Positions 27,522 through 35,844 of a stretch of 64,000 nucleotides of DNA are shown piece after piece. The stretch is from NCBI RefSeq assembly GCF_006740045.1, contig NZ_AP019749.1, positions 1,383,001-1,447,000 on the forward strand, read 5' to 3'. The translations under genes were made by a program, and so were the position numbers. A model generated the notes under the pieces. It had not been told where the DNA came from. It saw only the letters and a list, made by a program, of their open reading frames with translations, and searched no databases. Position 1 is the stretch's first letter; the number at the start of each line of letters is the position of its first letter. This stretch comes from Comamonas terrigena NBRC 13299. GTDB taxonomy: Bacteria; Pseudomonadota; Gammaproteobacteria; Burkholderiales; Burkholderiaceae_C.

Positions 27522-28629
27522 AGCCTGGATTGTGCAGCCCCACGCCGGGCTGGCCACCCTTGCCGTTGCCGATCCAACCATAGGCACCAGGGATTTCTTC
27601 CAGCATGAAGCCGAAATCCTCGGCCGTCATGGCGGGAGCGATGTCGGGGAAGGCGTTGGCGTTGCCCACCATCTCCTGCATCACCTCGCCCATGAAGCGG
27701 GCTTCGCGCTCGCTGTTGGTGGTGTTAGGGTAGCCGGGCTTGTGGATATAGGTGGCTTCACACAGATGGGCTTCGGCCACATGCTGGGAGATGCGCTTGA
27801 GGCCCTCGGTCATGTAGTCCTGCGTCTCTTTGCTCAGCGTACGCACCGTGCCGTAGATGCAGCATTCATCCGGGATGATGTTCTCGACCGTGCCGCCGTC
27901 GATCTTGCCGATGGTCAGCACTGCGCTGTCGATGGGGTCCACGCCGCGCGACACCAGGGTCTGCAGCTGGCCGACGATGGTGCAGGCGACAGGGATCGGG
28001 TCCAGCGTCTTGTGCGGCATGGCGGCGTGGCCGCCCTTGCCCTTGACGCGGATCTCGAAACGCATGGTGGACGCCATGATGGGGCCCACGCGCACGGCCA
28101 TCTGACCCTGGGGGAGTGATGGCCAGTTGTGCAGTGCAAACACGGCATCGCAGGGGAAGAGGGTGAACAGGCCATCGTCCATCATGGCCTTGGCGCCCGC
28201 GCCACCTTCTTCGCCGGGCTGGAAGATCAGGTGCACGGTACCGTCAAAGTCGGGGTTCTGTGCCAGCAGCGTGGCGGCGCCCAGCAGCATGGTGGTGTGG
28301 CCGTCGTGGCCGCAGGCGTGCATCTTGCCGGGGATGCAGCTGGCATAGGGTGCGCCGGTGGCTTCGGCCACGGGCAGGGCATCCATGTCGGCACGGATGC
28401 CCACCTGGCGGCCGGGGTTCTCTTTGCTGCGGCCCTTGCCGTAGATGCTGGTCACCACGCCGGTCTGGCCCAGGCCGCGGTGCACGGTCAGACCCAGGGC
28501 GCCCAGGTAGGCAGCCACTTTGTCAGCCGTGCGGTGTTCTTCGTATTTCAGTTCCGGGTTGGCGTGCAAGTCACGTCGGAAGCTGACCAGTTGGCCCAGG
28601 TAGGGGGTGATGTCGGATGCGGTTGTCAT
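27436..28629 (-). CDS. M20-family amidohydrolase (hippurate hydrolase/N-acyl amino acid hydrolase type)
   Basis: A 397-residue metallopeptidase-fold amidohydrolase. FRRDLHANPELKYEE opens the catalytic domain, RADMDALPV and HACGHDGHTTMLLGAA carry metal ligands, QPGEEGGAGAKAMMDDGLF the catalytic glutamate, and PDIAPAMTAEDFGFML a further ligand. Relatives release amino acids or ammonia from N-acyl or aromatic amides. The next gene encodes a Bug carboxylate-binding protein that overlaps its end, so uptake and hydrolysis may be coupled. The frame is open upstream to 28731; ATG 28629 gives the normal N-terminus. Confidence 0.92.
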   Translation of the reverse strand: MTTASDITPYLGQLVSFRRDLHANPELKYEEHRTADKVAAYLGALGLTVHRGLGQTGVVTSIYGKGRSKENPGRQVGIRADMDALPVAEATGAPYASCIPGKMHACGHDGHTTMLLGAATLLAQNPDFDGTVHLIFQPGEEGGAGAKAMMDDGLFTLFPCDAVFALHNWPSLPQGQMAVRVGPIMASTMRFEIRVKGKGGHAAMPHKTLDPIPVACTIVGQLQTLVSRGVDPIDSAVLTIGKIDGGTVENIIPDECCIYGTVRTLSKETQDYMTEGLKRISQHVAEAHLCEATYIHKPGYPNTTNSEREARFMGEVMQEMVGNANAFPDIAPAMTAEDFGFMLEEIPGAYGWIGNGKGGQPGVGLHNPGYDFNDDNIELGARFWDRLARRWFTQPRD

Positions 28630-29324
28630 CTTGCTATCGGTACCGGCGCGCGGCAGGCGCCCGGCACGGGGGGAAGAGGTGTAGTCCACATTATCGTCAA
28701 AAGGAATATATGGGCATAGGGGAAACCGCATTCCAGGGGTGCAGGTAGTGCTGCTGTGAATGCATATGAAAAATGAGTGTCAATAGCTATTTGATTGGGT
28801 ATGTAGCTCCTGAATTGGTAGTGTTTTGGCGATGGAATGAATAAGTTCAGTCGCAAGTTGCATATCTGGAGCCGGGTGCTGGGGCGCAGTAGAGGGATGT
28901 TTTTAATTCTGAATTGGAATATTTTGTGGCGGGGTAACCGGTGGCGCCATGGCGCAGTCCTGCCGCAGTCACGCCACGGCGTGCATCCCTCATGGGGAGG
29001 TGCTGGCTCGGCTGCCGCGCACGCGCTGTTCCGGTAGTCCCGTGCCTGCCGTGGTGCGGTGGCGATCCGCGGTGGGCAGGCACTGGCTGACGTTGGCACC
29101 GCCAGCCTGCCATGGCGAGCGGAGCTGTGGAGGTAGACGGCATGCCCATGACCGGCCGACGGCATGCTTTAAACGACTGCCTGCGGGAGTTCAGTCCGGC
29201 GGGTACTGCATCGCTGCCTAGCGTGTGCGGGCATGGGGGCTGGAGCCAGGCTGTCCCAGTGCTGCCAGGGGTGGTGTAACGGCGCAACGCACGGGCGCGG
29301 GCAGAGCGGCGACAATCGGTGGCA
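28630..29324. other. 695-base intergenic region, AT-rich in its first half
   Basis: No gene is convincing here. Positions 28690-28930 are clearly richer in A+T than flanking DNA, with AATATAT- and TTTTTAATT-like stretches, and probably hold the amidohydrolase promoter on the minus strand. A 66-codon ORF at 28837 lacks a usable ribosome-binding site and loses coding character after 40 codons. The second half is GC-rich and featureless up to the DHH-family gene. Confidence 0.45.
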
Positions 29325-30326
29325 ATGAGCCGAACCATCCTCCCCCTGCAATTGCTGGTGGGGCCGTCGCACGACGACCCGCGCCCCCTGATCCTCTACC
29401 ACGGCCGCCGCTGCCCGGACGGCTTTGGCGCCTCGCTGGCCGCCTGGCTGTACTACGGCGATAGCGCCGAGTACCGGGGCCTGGACCATGGCGAGATCCA
29501 GACCGCCGATGACCTGGGCGATCTGGATGGCCGCGCGGTCTACGTGCTGGACTTTGCCTTCGAGCCGGAGCTGCTGGCTGCCATCGAAGCGCGTGTGTCC
29601 AAGCTGGTGGTGCTGGACCACCACAAGAGCGCGGCCGAGAAGCTGACGGGCTACCAGTGCCGCTGCGGTGTGGTGCACTTCGACATGAACAAGTCCGGTG
29701 CGCGCCTGGCCTGGGAGTTCTTTCACCCCGACAAGCCGGTGCCCGGCCTGATCCGCTATGTGGAAGACCGCGATATCTGGAAGTGGGAGTTTCCGGAAAG
29801 CCCGGCCTTTCTGGCTGCGCTGGAAATGGAGCCGCGCTCCATTGCACGCTGGGCCGAGATTGCTGCCTTCACCCCGGAAGAGGAAGTCGTCTTCATGGCC
29901 CGCGGCGGCGCCATGGACGAGAAATACCAGAAGCTCTGTGCCGATATTGCCGACAGTGCCCAGCCCCTGGTCTTCAACGGCCAGCAGGGCCTGATGGTCA
30001 ACTGCAACGGCATGTTCCACAGCCAAGTGGGAGATCTGCTGTCCCGCCAAAGCGGCAGCTTTGCCTTCATGTGGCATGCCAGCACCAAGGGCGTGAAAGT
30101 GGGCCTGCGTTCGCGCTCCGAGTTCAACTGCATTCCCCTGGCCGAAGCCATGGGTGGCGGTGGCCATGCACAGGCTTGCGGCTTCAAGATGGGCAACGAG
30201 CGTCTGGTGGAACTGCTGTCCGGGACCTTCCAAAGCGATGCCGAAGCCGACTACCCCTTTGTCAAAGCACCGCTGATGGAGTTTGACGAGGACGGCAAGT
30301 GGATCCGTCCGCCCAAGGCGGATTGA
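29325..30326 (+). CDS. DHH-family phosphoesterase-like protein
   Basis: A 333-residue protein with the order of the DHH superfamily: an N-terminal nucleophile/metal region (YHGRRCPDGFGASLA, in place of the usual HxNPDGDA-like motif), VLDFAF, the DHH motif in VVLDHHKSA, and a C-terminal DHHA1 domain with the substrate-binding GGGGHAQACGF. Relatives cleave phosphodiesters such as oligoribonucleotides, cyclic dinucleotides or pAp. The substrate is not predictable. GTG at 29319 is an alternative start. An excellent terminator follows. Confidence 0.85.
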   Translation: MSRTILPLQLLVGPSHDDPRPLILYHGRRCPDGFGASLAAWLYYGDSAEYRGLDHGEIQTADDLGDLDGRAVYVLDFAFEPELLAAIEARVSKLVVLDHHKSAAEKLTGYQCRCGVVHFDMNKSGARLAWEFFHPDKPVPGLIRYVEDRDIWKWEFPESPAFLAALEMEPRSIARWAEIAAFTPEEEVVFMARGGAMDEKYQKLCADIADSAQPLVFNGQQGLMVNCNGMFHSQVGDLLSRQSGSFAFMWHASTKGVKVGLRSRSEFNCIPLAEAMGGGGHAQACGFKMGNERLVELLSGTFQSDAEADYPFVKAPLMEFDEDGKWIRPPKAD

Positions 30327-30374
30327 GCGCACTGTCTGCCGCACCGTACCTTGCCCGCCAAGGTGCACCGCTCC

Positions 30375-30398
30375 AACGCCGCTTTTGCGGCGTTTTTT
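30375..30398 (+). terminator. Intrinsic terminator of the DHH-family gene
   Basis: An 8-bp stem AACGCCGC/GCGGCGTT with a TTTT loop runs into six T residues (30393-30398), about 50 bases past the stop. Confidence 0.93.
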
Positions 30399-30565
30399 AA
30401 TGGGGCTGCCGCATCCCGTGCCCGTGTGCGGGTTGCCAGTGGGCGGTGCTGCCGTTCGCCATCTGTGGATGGGGCCTTGCCCGGGAGAGGTCCGTGGCGT
30501 GCACGCAGACCCTTTCGCACTGCATCCAGGTGGGCACCGGGTAAACCACAGGCGGTTTTTCCAAC

Positions 30566-30608
30566 AAATGAATATAGATTCACTTCATTCGTGAATCCAT
30601 GTTCATTT
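30566..30608. promoter_or_regulatory. Palindromic operator array upstream of the TetR gene
   Basis: GATTCAC (30577-30583) and GTGAATC (30591-30597) form a 7-bp inverted repeat around TTCATTC; outer arms AAATGAA (30566-30572) and TTCATTT (30602-30608) extend it. ATTCA/TGAAT half-sites occur several times. It ends five bases before the TetR start, suiting autorepression. Confidence 0.7.
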
Positions 30609-30612
30609 CTTG

Positions 30613-31269
30613 ATGGTCTACCGCCAAACCCCTGCCGTCGAAGCCCGCTTGCACGACAACCGCAGCCGCATCCTGGCGGCCGCCCGCGCCCTGGTCAGTG
30701 AAGGCGGCTGGGCCGAGGCACAGGTGGCCAGCGTGGCCGCCACGGCGGGTCTGGCCACCGGTACGGTGTACCGCTATTTCGCCTCCAAGGCCGAGCTGTT
30801 TGCCGAGGTGCTGTCTGCGGTCTCGCAGCGCGAGGTGGATGTGCTCGAAGGCATTGCGGCCACCGGCGACGATGCCCACAGCAGGCTGCATGCCGCCGTG
30901 GCGGTGTTTGTGCGCCGTGCCATGCGCAACCCGCGCCTAGCCTATGCACTTATTGCCGAGCCCTGCGACAAGGCCATCGACGAAGTGCGGCTGCAGTACC
31001 GCGCCGCCATCAGCGCCGTCATCAGCGGGCTGATCGCCCAGGGCCAGGCCAGTGGCCAGATGCGTGCCGACATGCTGGCGGACACGGCGGCCTGCTTCAT
31101 TGTGGGCGGTTTCATGGAAGGGCTGATCGGTCCGCTCTCGCCATTGAAGCAGCCCCTGCATTCCCATCCCGACCCCCAGGCCTGCCAGCGCGATGTGGAG
31201 GCGCTGGCCGAACAGATGGCCCACCTGGCCTGTGCCAGTGTGGGCAGTCCCACGGTCCCCCGCGCCTAG
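30613..31269 (+). CDS. TetR/AcrR-family transcriptional regulator
   Basis: 218 residues with an N-terminal TetR helix-turn-helix: RILAAARALVSEGGW, ASVAATAGLATGTVYRYFASKAELF, followed by an all-helical ligand domain. It is encoded 67 bases before the AidB-like acyl-CoA dehydrogenase in the same direction, so it probably controls that gene and itself in response to an acyl compound (inference). A TTG just before the ATG at 30613 is a less likely start. Confidence 0.92.
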   Translation: MVYRQTPAVEARLHDNRSRILAAARALVSEGGWAEAQVASVAATAGLATGTVYRYFASKAELFAEVLSAVSQREVDVLEGIAATGDDAHSRLHAAVAVFVRRAMRNPRLAYALIAEPCDKAIDEVRLQYRAAISAVISGLIAQGQASGQMRADMLADTAACFIVGGFMEGLIGPLSPLKQPLHSHPDPQACQRDVEALAEQMAHLACASVGSPTVPRA

Positions 31270-31336
31270 CCGTCGGCCGTCTGGATGCGGCGGCCGGGAT
31301 GTTGTGTTGTCTCCCCTCTCAAACCCAGGAGTGCCC

Positions 31337-33037
31337 ATGCTGACCCGAACCCATCTGTCTCCCTCCAGCGGCTTTGCCCCCACGCACGAGGTGCGCAACC
31401 AGGCCCAGCCGGCCAGCGGCTTCAACGCCTTCACCGGGGACGCCGTGCTCAGCGCCGCCATTGCGCGCGATGCCCCCTGGGCCGCTGCACGCTGCGCCGC
31501 GCTGGGTGCGGTCGCGGGGGATGAGGCCGTGCAGGAGCTGGCCCGCTTGGCCAACCGCCACCTGCCCGAGCTGCAGACCCACGACCGGTTTGGCAACCGG
31601 GTGGACTGGGTGGAATTCCATCCCGCCTGGCACCAGCTGATGGCACTGGCCTGGCAGCACGAGGTGCCCAACCTCAGCTGGCGCACCAATGAATCCAACG
31701 GCCACCTGGCGCGTGCTGTGCTGTCCTATCTGTGGAACCAGGTGGAGCAGGGCACTGCCTGCCCCACAGGCATGGCCTATGCCTGTCTGCCGGGTTTCGA
31801 GGCCGAGCCGGCCCTGGCCATCTGGGCCGAAAAGGCGCGTGGCACCAGCTATGAATTCAGCCGCCGCGAAGTGGCCGACAAGCCCAGTGTGGTGATTGGC
31901 TATGCCATGACCGAAAAGCAGGGCGGATCGGACCTGCGGGAGACGCAGACCACGGCCACCTTTGCGGGCACGCACGACTACCATGGCGCCACCGCGCACT
32001 GGTACCAGCTGACGGGGCACAAATGGTTTTGCTCGGTGCCGCAGGCGGATGGCTTCTTCACCCTGGCCAAGGTGGATGGGGGCGTCACCTGCTTCTTTCT
32101 GCCGCGCACCCTGCCGGACGGCAGCCATAACCGATTTGCCGTGCAGCGCCTCAAGGACAAGGCGGGCAACCGCTCCAATGCCTCCAGCGAGGTCGAATAT
32201 CAGGGTACGCTGGCCATCCGCGTGGGGGAAGAGGGACATGGCATCCGCGAAATCCTGTCGCACGCCCACCTGACGCGGCTGGACTTTGCCGTGGGCTCGG
32301 CCGGCCTGATGCGCCAGAGCCTGACGCTGGCGCTGCGCCACACCGGCACGCGCAACGCCTTCGGCAGCCGCATTGCCGAGCGGCCGATGATGGTGCAGGT
32401 GCTGGCCGATATGGCGGTGGAGGTGGAGGCGGCCACGCTGATGGCCCTGCGCGTGGCACGCGCCACCGATGGGATGCAGACCAGCGAACACGAGCGCCTG
32501 CTGGCCCGGGTGGCCACGCCGGCCGCCAAATTCTTCAACTGCTCACGCGCGCCATCGATCGCCTATGAAGCGTTGCAATGCCACGGCGGCAATGGGTTCA
32601 TCGAAGAAAACCCTATGGCCCGCCTGTACCGTGAGGCGCCGTTGAACAGCGTCTGGGAAGGCACGGCCAACATGATGTGCATGGACGTGCGCCGTGCGCT
32701 GCAGCGCGATGCCGGCTGTGTGGATGCGCTGTTCGCCGAGCTGGTCCCCCTGGCCGGCCAGCACGCACGGTTTGATGCGCTGGTGGCCCAGACCCAACGG
32801 CTGGTGCGCGACGGTCTGGAAGACGAGTACCTGGCCCGCCCCATGACCGAGGCCATTGCCCGTGTGCTGCAGGGCGCCGAATTGCTGCGCCACAGCCCGG
32901 CCGAGGTCGGTGACGCCTTTCTGGCGACGCGTAGCGGCGCCATCGGCAGTGGCTGGGGGGTGCACTACGGGACCTGGCAGAACGCGGGCAGCCAGCCGGC
33001 GGCCCGGCGCATTGTGCAGCGCGCAGCCGTGCAATAG
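31337..33037 (+). CDS. aidB: AidB-type acyl-CoA dehydrogenase family protein
   Basis: A 566-residue flavoprotein that follows AidB rather than short acyl-CoA dehydrogenases: GYAMTEKQGGSDLRETQT, HKWFCSVPQADGFF, CFFLPRTLPDG, RLKDKAGNRSNASSEVEY and RLYREAPLNSVWEGTANMMCMD. E. coli AidB is induced by alkylation stress and by leucine metabolism, binds DNA and has weak isovaleryl-CoA dehydrogenase activity. AGGAG sits six bases before ATG 31337. The TetR gene upstream suggests control by a ligand instead of Ada. Confidence 0.88.
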   Translation: MLTRTHLSPSSGFAPTHEVRNQAQPASGFNAFTGDAVLSAAIARDAPWAAARCAALGAVAGDEAVQELARLANRHLPELQTHDRFGNRVDWVEFHPAWHQLMALAWQHEVPNLSWRTNESNGHLARAVLSYLWNQVEQGTACPTGMAYACLPGFEAEPALAIWAEKARGTSYEFSRREVADKPSVVIGYAMTEKQGGSDLRETQTTATFAGTHDYHGATAHWYQLTGHKWFCSVPQADGFFTLAKVDGGVTCFFLPRTLPDGSHNRFAVQRLKDKAGNRSNASSEVEYQGTLAIRVGEEGHGIREILSHAHLTRLDFAVGSAGLMRQSLTLALRHTGTRNAFGSRIAERPMMVQVLADMAVEVEAATLMALRVARATDGMQTSEHERLLARVATPAAKFFNCSRAPSIAYEALQCHGGNGFIEENPMARLYREAPLNSVWEGTANMMCMDVRRALQRDAGCVDALFAELVPLAGQHARFDALVAQTQRLVRDGLEDEYLARPMTEAIARVLQGAELLRHSPAEVGDAFLATRSGAIGSGWGVHYGTWQNAGSQPAARRIVQRAAVQ

Positions 33038-33156
33038 GCCGCGCTACCGGCTGCACCAGAGCCAGAGACCGGCACGGCGAAGCAGCCCCCGGCAGCGTTG
33101 CCTCGGGGTCGGCAGTGTGCGCCACCCGGAGCGTGTTGCTTTCGGAAGAGACCGGT

Positions 33157-34002
33157 CTACAGCGCCATGCCGCAGCTGGGAGGCAGCGGGTTCGGTCCGC
33201 TCTGCCAGCCCGGCAAGGCCATCAGGCGCTGCCACTGCTGCACCTCGGGCACATGGCCCAGCTGGCGCCAGTCGGCGCAAAAGCGCATGCGTTCGCCGGT
33301 CGCGGGGTGGGGCAGCTCCAGTGCGTGACCGTGCAGCCACAGGCGCTGCAGACCGATGCGCTGGGCCCACCAGCGGTTCAGCGGGCCTTTGCCGTGCGTG
33401 GCATCGCCCAGGATGGGGTGGGCCGTGTGTTTCAGGTGGCGGCGGATCTGGTGGCGGCGGCCGGTGCGGGGGAAGGCTTCCACCAGCGAAAAACGGGTGC
33501 TGGGGTGGCGCGGGTCATAGGACTCAGGCCAGTCCAGCCGCGCCAGGCCGCGCAGCAGGGTCTGCGCCGGCTGGGCAGGAGCGTCGGGTGGGGCATCGTC
33601 GGGGTGCAGCGCATGGTCCACATTGATGTGGCCCGGGACCCAGCCGCGTGCCAGTGCCAGATAGTGCTTGTGGGCGCGGTGTTCGGCAAACGCCGCCGTC
33701 AGCTTCTGCGTGGCTTCCTTGTGCAGGCTAAACACCAGCACGCCGCAGGTGCCTTGGTCCAGCCGGTGCACGGGCCAGACATGGCGGCCAATCTGGTCGC
33801 GCAGGTGCTGCAGCACAAAGCGTGTCTCATGGCGCGCCAGCGCGGTGCGGTGCACCAGCCAGCCGGCGGGCTTGTAGACCACCACCATGTCGTCATCCTG
33901 ATGGAGGATGTGCAGCAGTTCGGGACCGGCCGCTGCATGCGGTGGCAGGTCATTCAGCGGCAGGTCGGTGGGCAACAGGGGCAGGACATCGGGCACAGGC
34001 AT
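33157..34002 (-). CDS. truC: RluA-family RNA pseudouridine synthase, TruC-like
   Basis: A 281-residue pseudouridine synthase with the catalytic-aspartate motif HRLDQGTCGVLVF, KPAGWLVHRT, the RluA-family RRHQIRRHLKHTAHPILGD and GLQRLWLHGHALELPHP. It lacks an S4 domain, as does TruC, which makes pseudouridine 65 in tRNA. RluA subfamilies are hard to separate by eye, so the exact target is inferred. It lies downstream of azurin on the same strand, 127 bases away. Confidence 0.85.
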   Translation of the reverse strand: MPVPDVLPLLPTDLPLNDLPPHAAAGPELLHILHQDDDMVVVYKPAGWLVHRTALARHETRFVLQHLRDQIGRHVWPVHRLDQGTCGVLVFSLHKEATQKLTAAFAEHRAHKHYLALARGWVPGHINVDHALHPDDAPPDAPAQPAQTLLRGLARLDWPESYDPRHPSTRFSLVEAFPRTGRRHQIRRHLKHTAHPILGDATHGKGPLNRWWAQRIGLQRLWLHGHALELPHPATGERMRFCADWRQLGHVPEVQQWQRLMALPGWQSGPNPLPPSCGMAL

Positions 34003-34129
34003 GGGGGCAGAACGCGAACGGGCAGGCCCCAGGCCTGCACAGCCCCGCAGTGTAGGCGCTGGACTGCCACCGCAGGGCGGCAGGGGCTGCTGTGCCAGCG
34101 GCGGCTACCGGAGAGGGGCCGCAGGCCGC

Positions 34130-34594
34130 TCAGCTGCCCAGCTTGAGCGTGCCCTTCATGATGCTGTTGTGGCCGGGGAAGGAGCAGAAGTAGGTGTAGT
34201 CGGTGCCGGCTTTGAGCTTGGCCACCGGAATGTCCACCTGGGTGCTTTCACCGCCGCCGATCAGCTTGCTGTGGGCGATGACGCGCGCGTCCTGTGGCTT
34301 CACGTAGTCATTGGCCACGCCGGCGGCAATCCCGTCGGTGGCGACGGCTGCCACATCGCCCGGCACGGTCAGCACCAGGTTGTGGCCCATGGCCGTCTTG
34401 GGCAGCTTGCCCACGTGCTTGAGCGTGACCCAGAAGGTCTTGCAGGCGGCGGGCACGGACAGCGTCTTGACGTTGAACTGCATGGCGTCGTTGCTTTCCA
34501 CGGTGGCGCTGCAGTCGGCCGCCAGCGCGGGCGCAGCGACAAAGGCCGTGGTGCAGGAGGCAATGGCGCACAGGGTGCGAAGAAGGGTCTTCAT
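34130..34594 (-). CDS. azu: Azurin
   Basis: A periplasmic type I blue copper protein, 154 residues including a 26-residue signal peptide ending APALAA. Copper ligands are recognisable: histidine in MGHNLVL, then cysteine, histidine and methionine in YFCSFPGHNSIMKG; the disulfide pair is CSATV and ACKTF. It shuttles electrons to or from cytochromes c and periplasmic amine dehydrogenases. It closes the minus-strand series amine oxidase-cytochrome c-RidA-azurin, 115 bases after the RidA gene, and is the likely electron carrier for that oxidase. Confidence 0.95.
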   Translation of the reverse strand: MKTLLRTLCAIASCTTAFVAAPALAADCSATVESNDAMQFNVKTLSVPAACKTFWVTLKHVGKLPKTAMGHNLVLTVPGDVAAVATDGIAAGVANDYVKPQDARVIAHSKLIGGGESTQVDIPVAKLKAGTDYTYFCSFPGHNSIMKGTLKLGS

Positions 34595-34709
34595 GGTGTA
34601 TGCGGATAAGGGCCCTGGCGGCGGACCGCCGTGGCCGGAACAGAGGGCGGGTGGAGGGGCGCCACCCGGATCGGCTGCAGCCACCACACAGAATGGCTGC
34701 AGGGGCGGC

Positions 34710-35246
34710 TTACCTGGTGACCGACTTGGCGCCGCGCACGGCCACCACTTCGATTTCCACCAGGTAGGCGGGGTTGGCCAGGGCCGCAATCTCGAATGCC
34801 GAGCGCGATGGCAGATGGGGTTGTTCGGCGGTGCCGAAGAACTGGGTGTAGCCCTTCATGAAGCCGGCAAAGTCCATCTTGTTGCCTTTGGCCGGATCCT
34901 TGACCAGGAAGACCTGCATCTTGATCACATCGGACATGGTCAGGCCCATGGACTTGAGCTGGGCGTCGATGCTCTTGAGCACGTTGACGGTCTGGCCTTC
35001 GGTGTCACCGCCGTAGGCTGCCGGGTCGTTGGCGGCCTTGCTCTTGTCCTGCATGGCAGGCACCTTGCCCGACAGATAGATCGTGCTGGCGCCGGGCGGC
35101 ACTTCCACCGCGTTGGAGATGGGGAAGCTGGAGTTGGGGATCTTGTAGCGGATCAGCTCGGGGCTCTGGCTGGCGTTGGTGGCACAGCCGGCCAGCAGGG
35201 CTGCGGCGCTCAGGGTGGAAATGAACAGGGTGGTGCGCAAAGACAT
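34710..35246 (-). CDS. RidA/YjgF-family envelope lipoprotein
   Basis: 178 residues. A lipoprotein signal with lipobox LLAGC near residue 20 is followed by a RidA domain: YLSGKVP, NVLKSIDAQLKSMGLTMSDVIKMQVFL, then PSRSAFEIAAL, where the arginine corresponds to the RidA catalytic Arg, and VEIEVVAV at the end. Cytosolic RidA hydrolyses reactive enamine/imine intermediates to keto products and ammonia. Export of such a domain is unusual. It sits between cytochrome c and azurin behind an amine oxidase, so it probably detoxifies the imine released by that enzyme in the periplasm. Confidence 0.9.
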   Translation of the reverse strand: MSLRTTLFISTLSAAALLAGCATNASQSPELIRYKIPNSSFPISNAVEVPPGASTIYLSGKVPAMQDKSKAANDPAAYGGDTEGQTVNVLKSIDAQLKSMGLTMSDVIKMQVFLVKDPAKGNKMDFAGFMKGYTQFFGTAEQPHLPSRSAFEIAALANPAYLVEIEVVAVRGAKSVTR

Positions 35247-35304
35247 GCAAATACCTCAATCGATAGGGTCGGTGCCGAAGAGCGGCTCGGGAGTGAGAAA
35301 AGAA

Positions 35305-35332
35305 GCAGGGCTGCAGCGCAGTGCGGCCCTGC
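35305..35332 (-). terminator. Terminator-like hairpin between cytochrome c and RidA genes
   Basis: On the minus strand GCAGGGC/GCCCTGC forms a 7-bp stem with a 14-base loop followed by TTCTTTTCTC. It could attenuate expression of the downstream RidA and azurin genes. Confidence 0.5.
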
Positions 35333-35344
35333 CGGGGGAGCGGT

Positions 35345-35815
35345 TTACTTGCGGAAAAGCTTCACGTCATCGGCTTTGACCGCGTCGGTGAACTGGTTGC
35401 CGAAATGCGTGCGCACGTAGTTCACCACCTCGGCCACCTGTTCGTCCTTCAGGCGGGCGGCAAAGCTGGGCATGCCGTGCAGGCCGTTCATCACCACGCC
35501 GACGGGGTAGGCGCCGGCCGCCAGCTTGGTGTTGCCGGCGAGGGCCGGGTAAAAGCCTGCGCCCTTGCTGCCCTGGCCTTGGGGCATGTGGCAGCCCTGG
35601 CAGATGGCCTGGTAGATCTTGTCGCCACCGCGCTGGGTGTTGATCTGGCGGCTGTCGGAGAACCCTGCCTGCAGCGCCGCCACCTCGGCGGTGGGGATGG
35701 CCATCACTTCGGTGGCCGTGCCGGTGGCCGGGGCCGCCAGTGCAGGCAGACTGCACAGGCCGGCCAGCAGCAGGGCGGCGGCGCTGAGACCACGGGAAGA
35801 ATGCGTGTTGCTCAT
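35345..35815 (-). CDS. Periplasmic class I cytochrome c
   Basis: 156 residues with a signal peptide (cleavage near ALA, residue 27), a single CQGCH heme-attachment site near residue 73, a conserved distal methionine in HGMPSFAARL and the terminal helix EQVAEVVNYVRTHFGN. Starts 29 bases after the amine oxidase stop in the same operon. Its role is probably to accept electrons from the flavin oxidase, as a cytochrome does for the nicotine oxidoreductase type of enzyme, making that enzyme a dehydrogenase in practice. Confidence 0.93.
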   Translation of the reverse strand: MSNTHSSRGLSAAALLLAGLCSLPALAAPATGTATEVMAIPTAEVAALQAGFSDSRQINTQRGGDKIYQAICQGCHMPQGQGSKGAGFYPALAGNTKLAAGAYPVGVVMNGLHGMPSFAARLKDEQVAEVVNYVRTHFGNQFTDAVKADDVKLFRK

Positions 35816-35844
35816 GGTGTTCAATTCCTTGTCGTGGGGGCGGC

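Noticed and set aside
28837..29037. 66-codon ORF with start MNKFSRKL
   Set aside because: No ribosome-binding site at a usable distance and loss of coding character in the second half.
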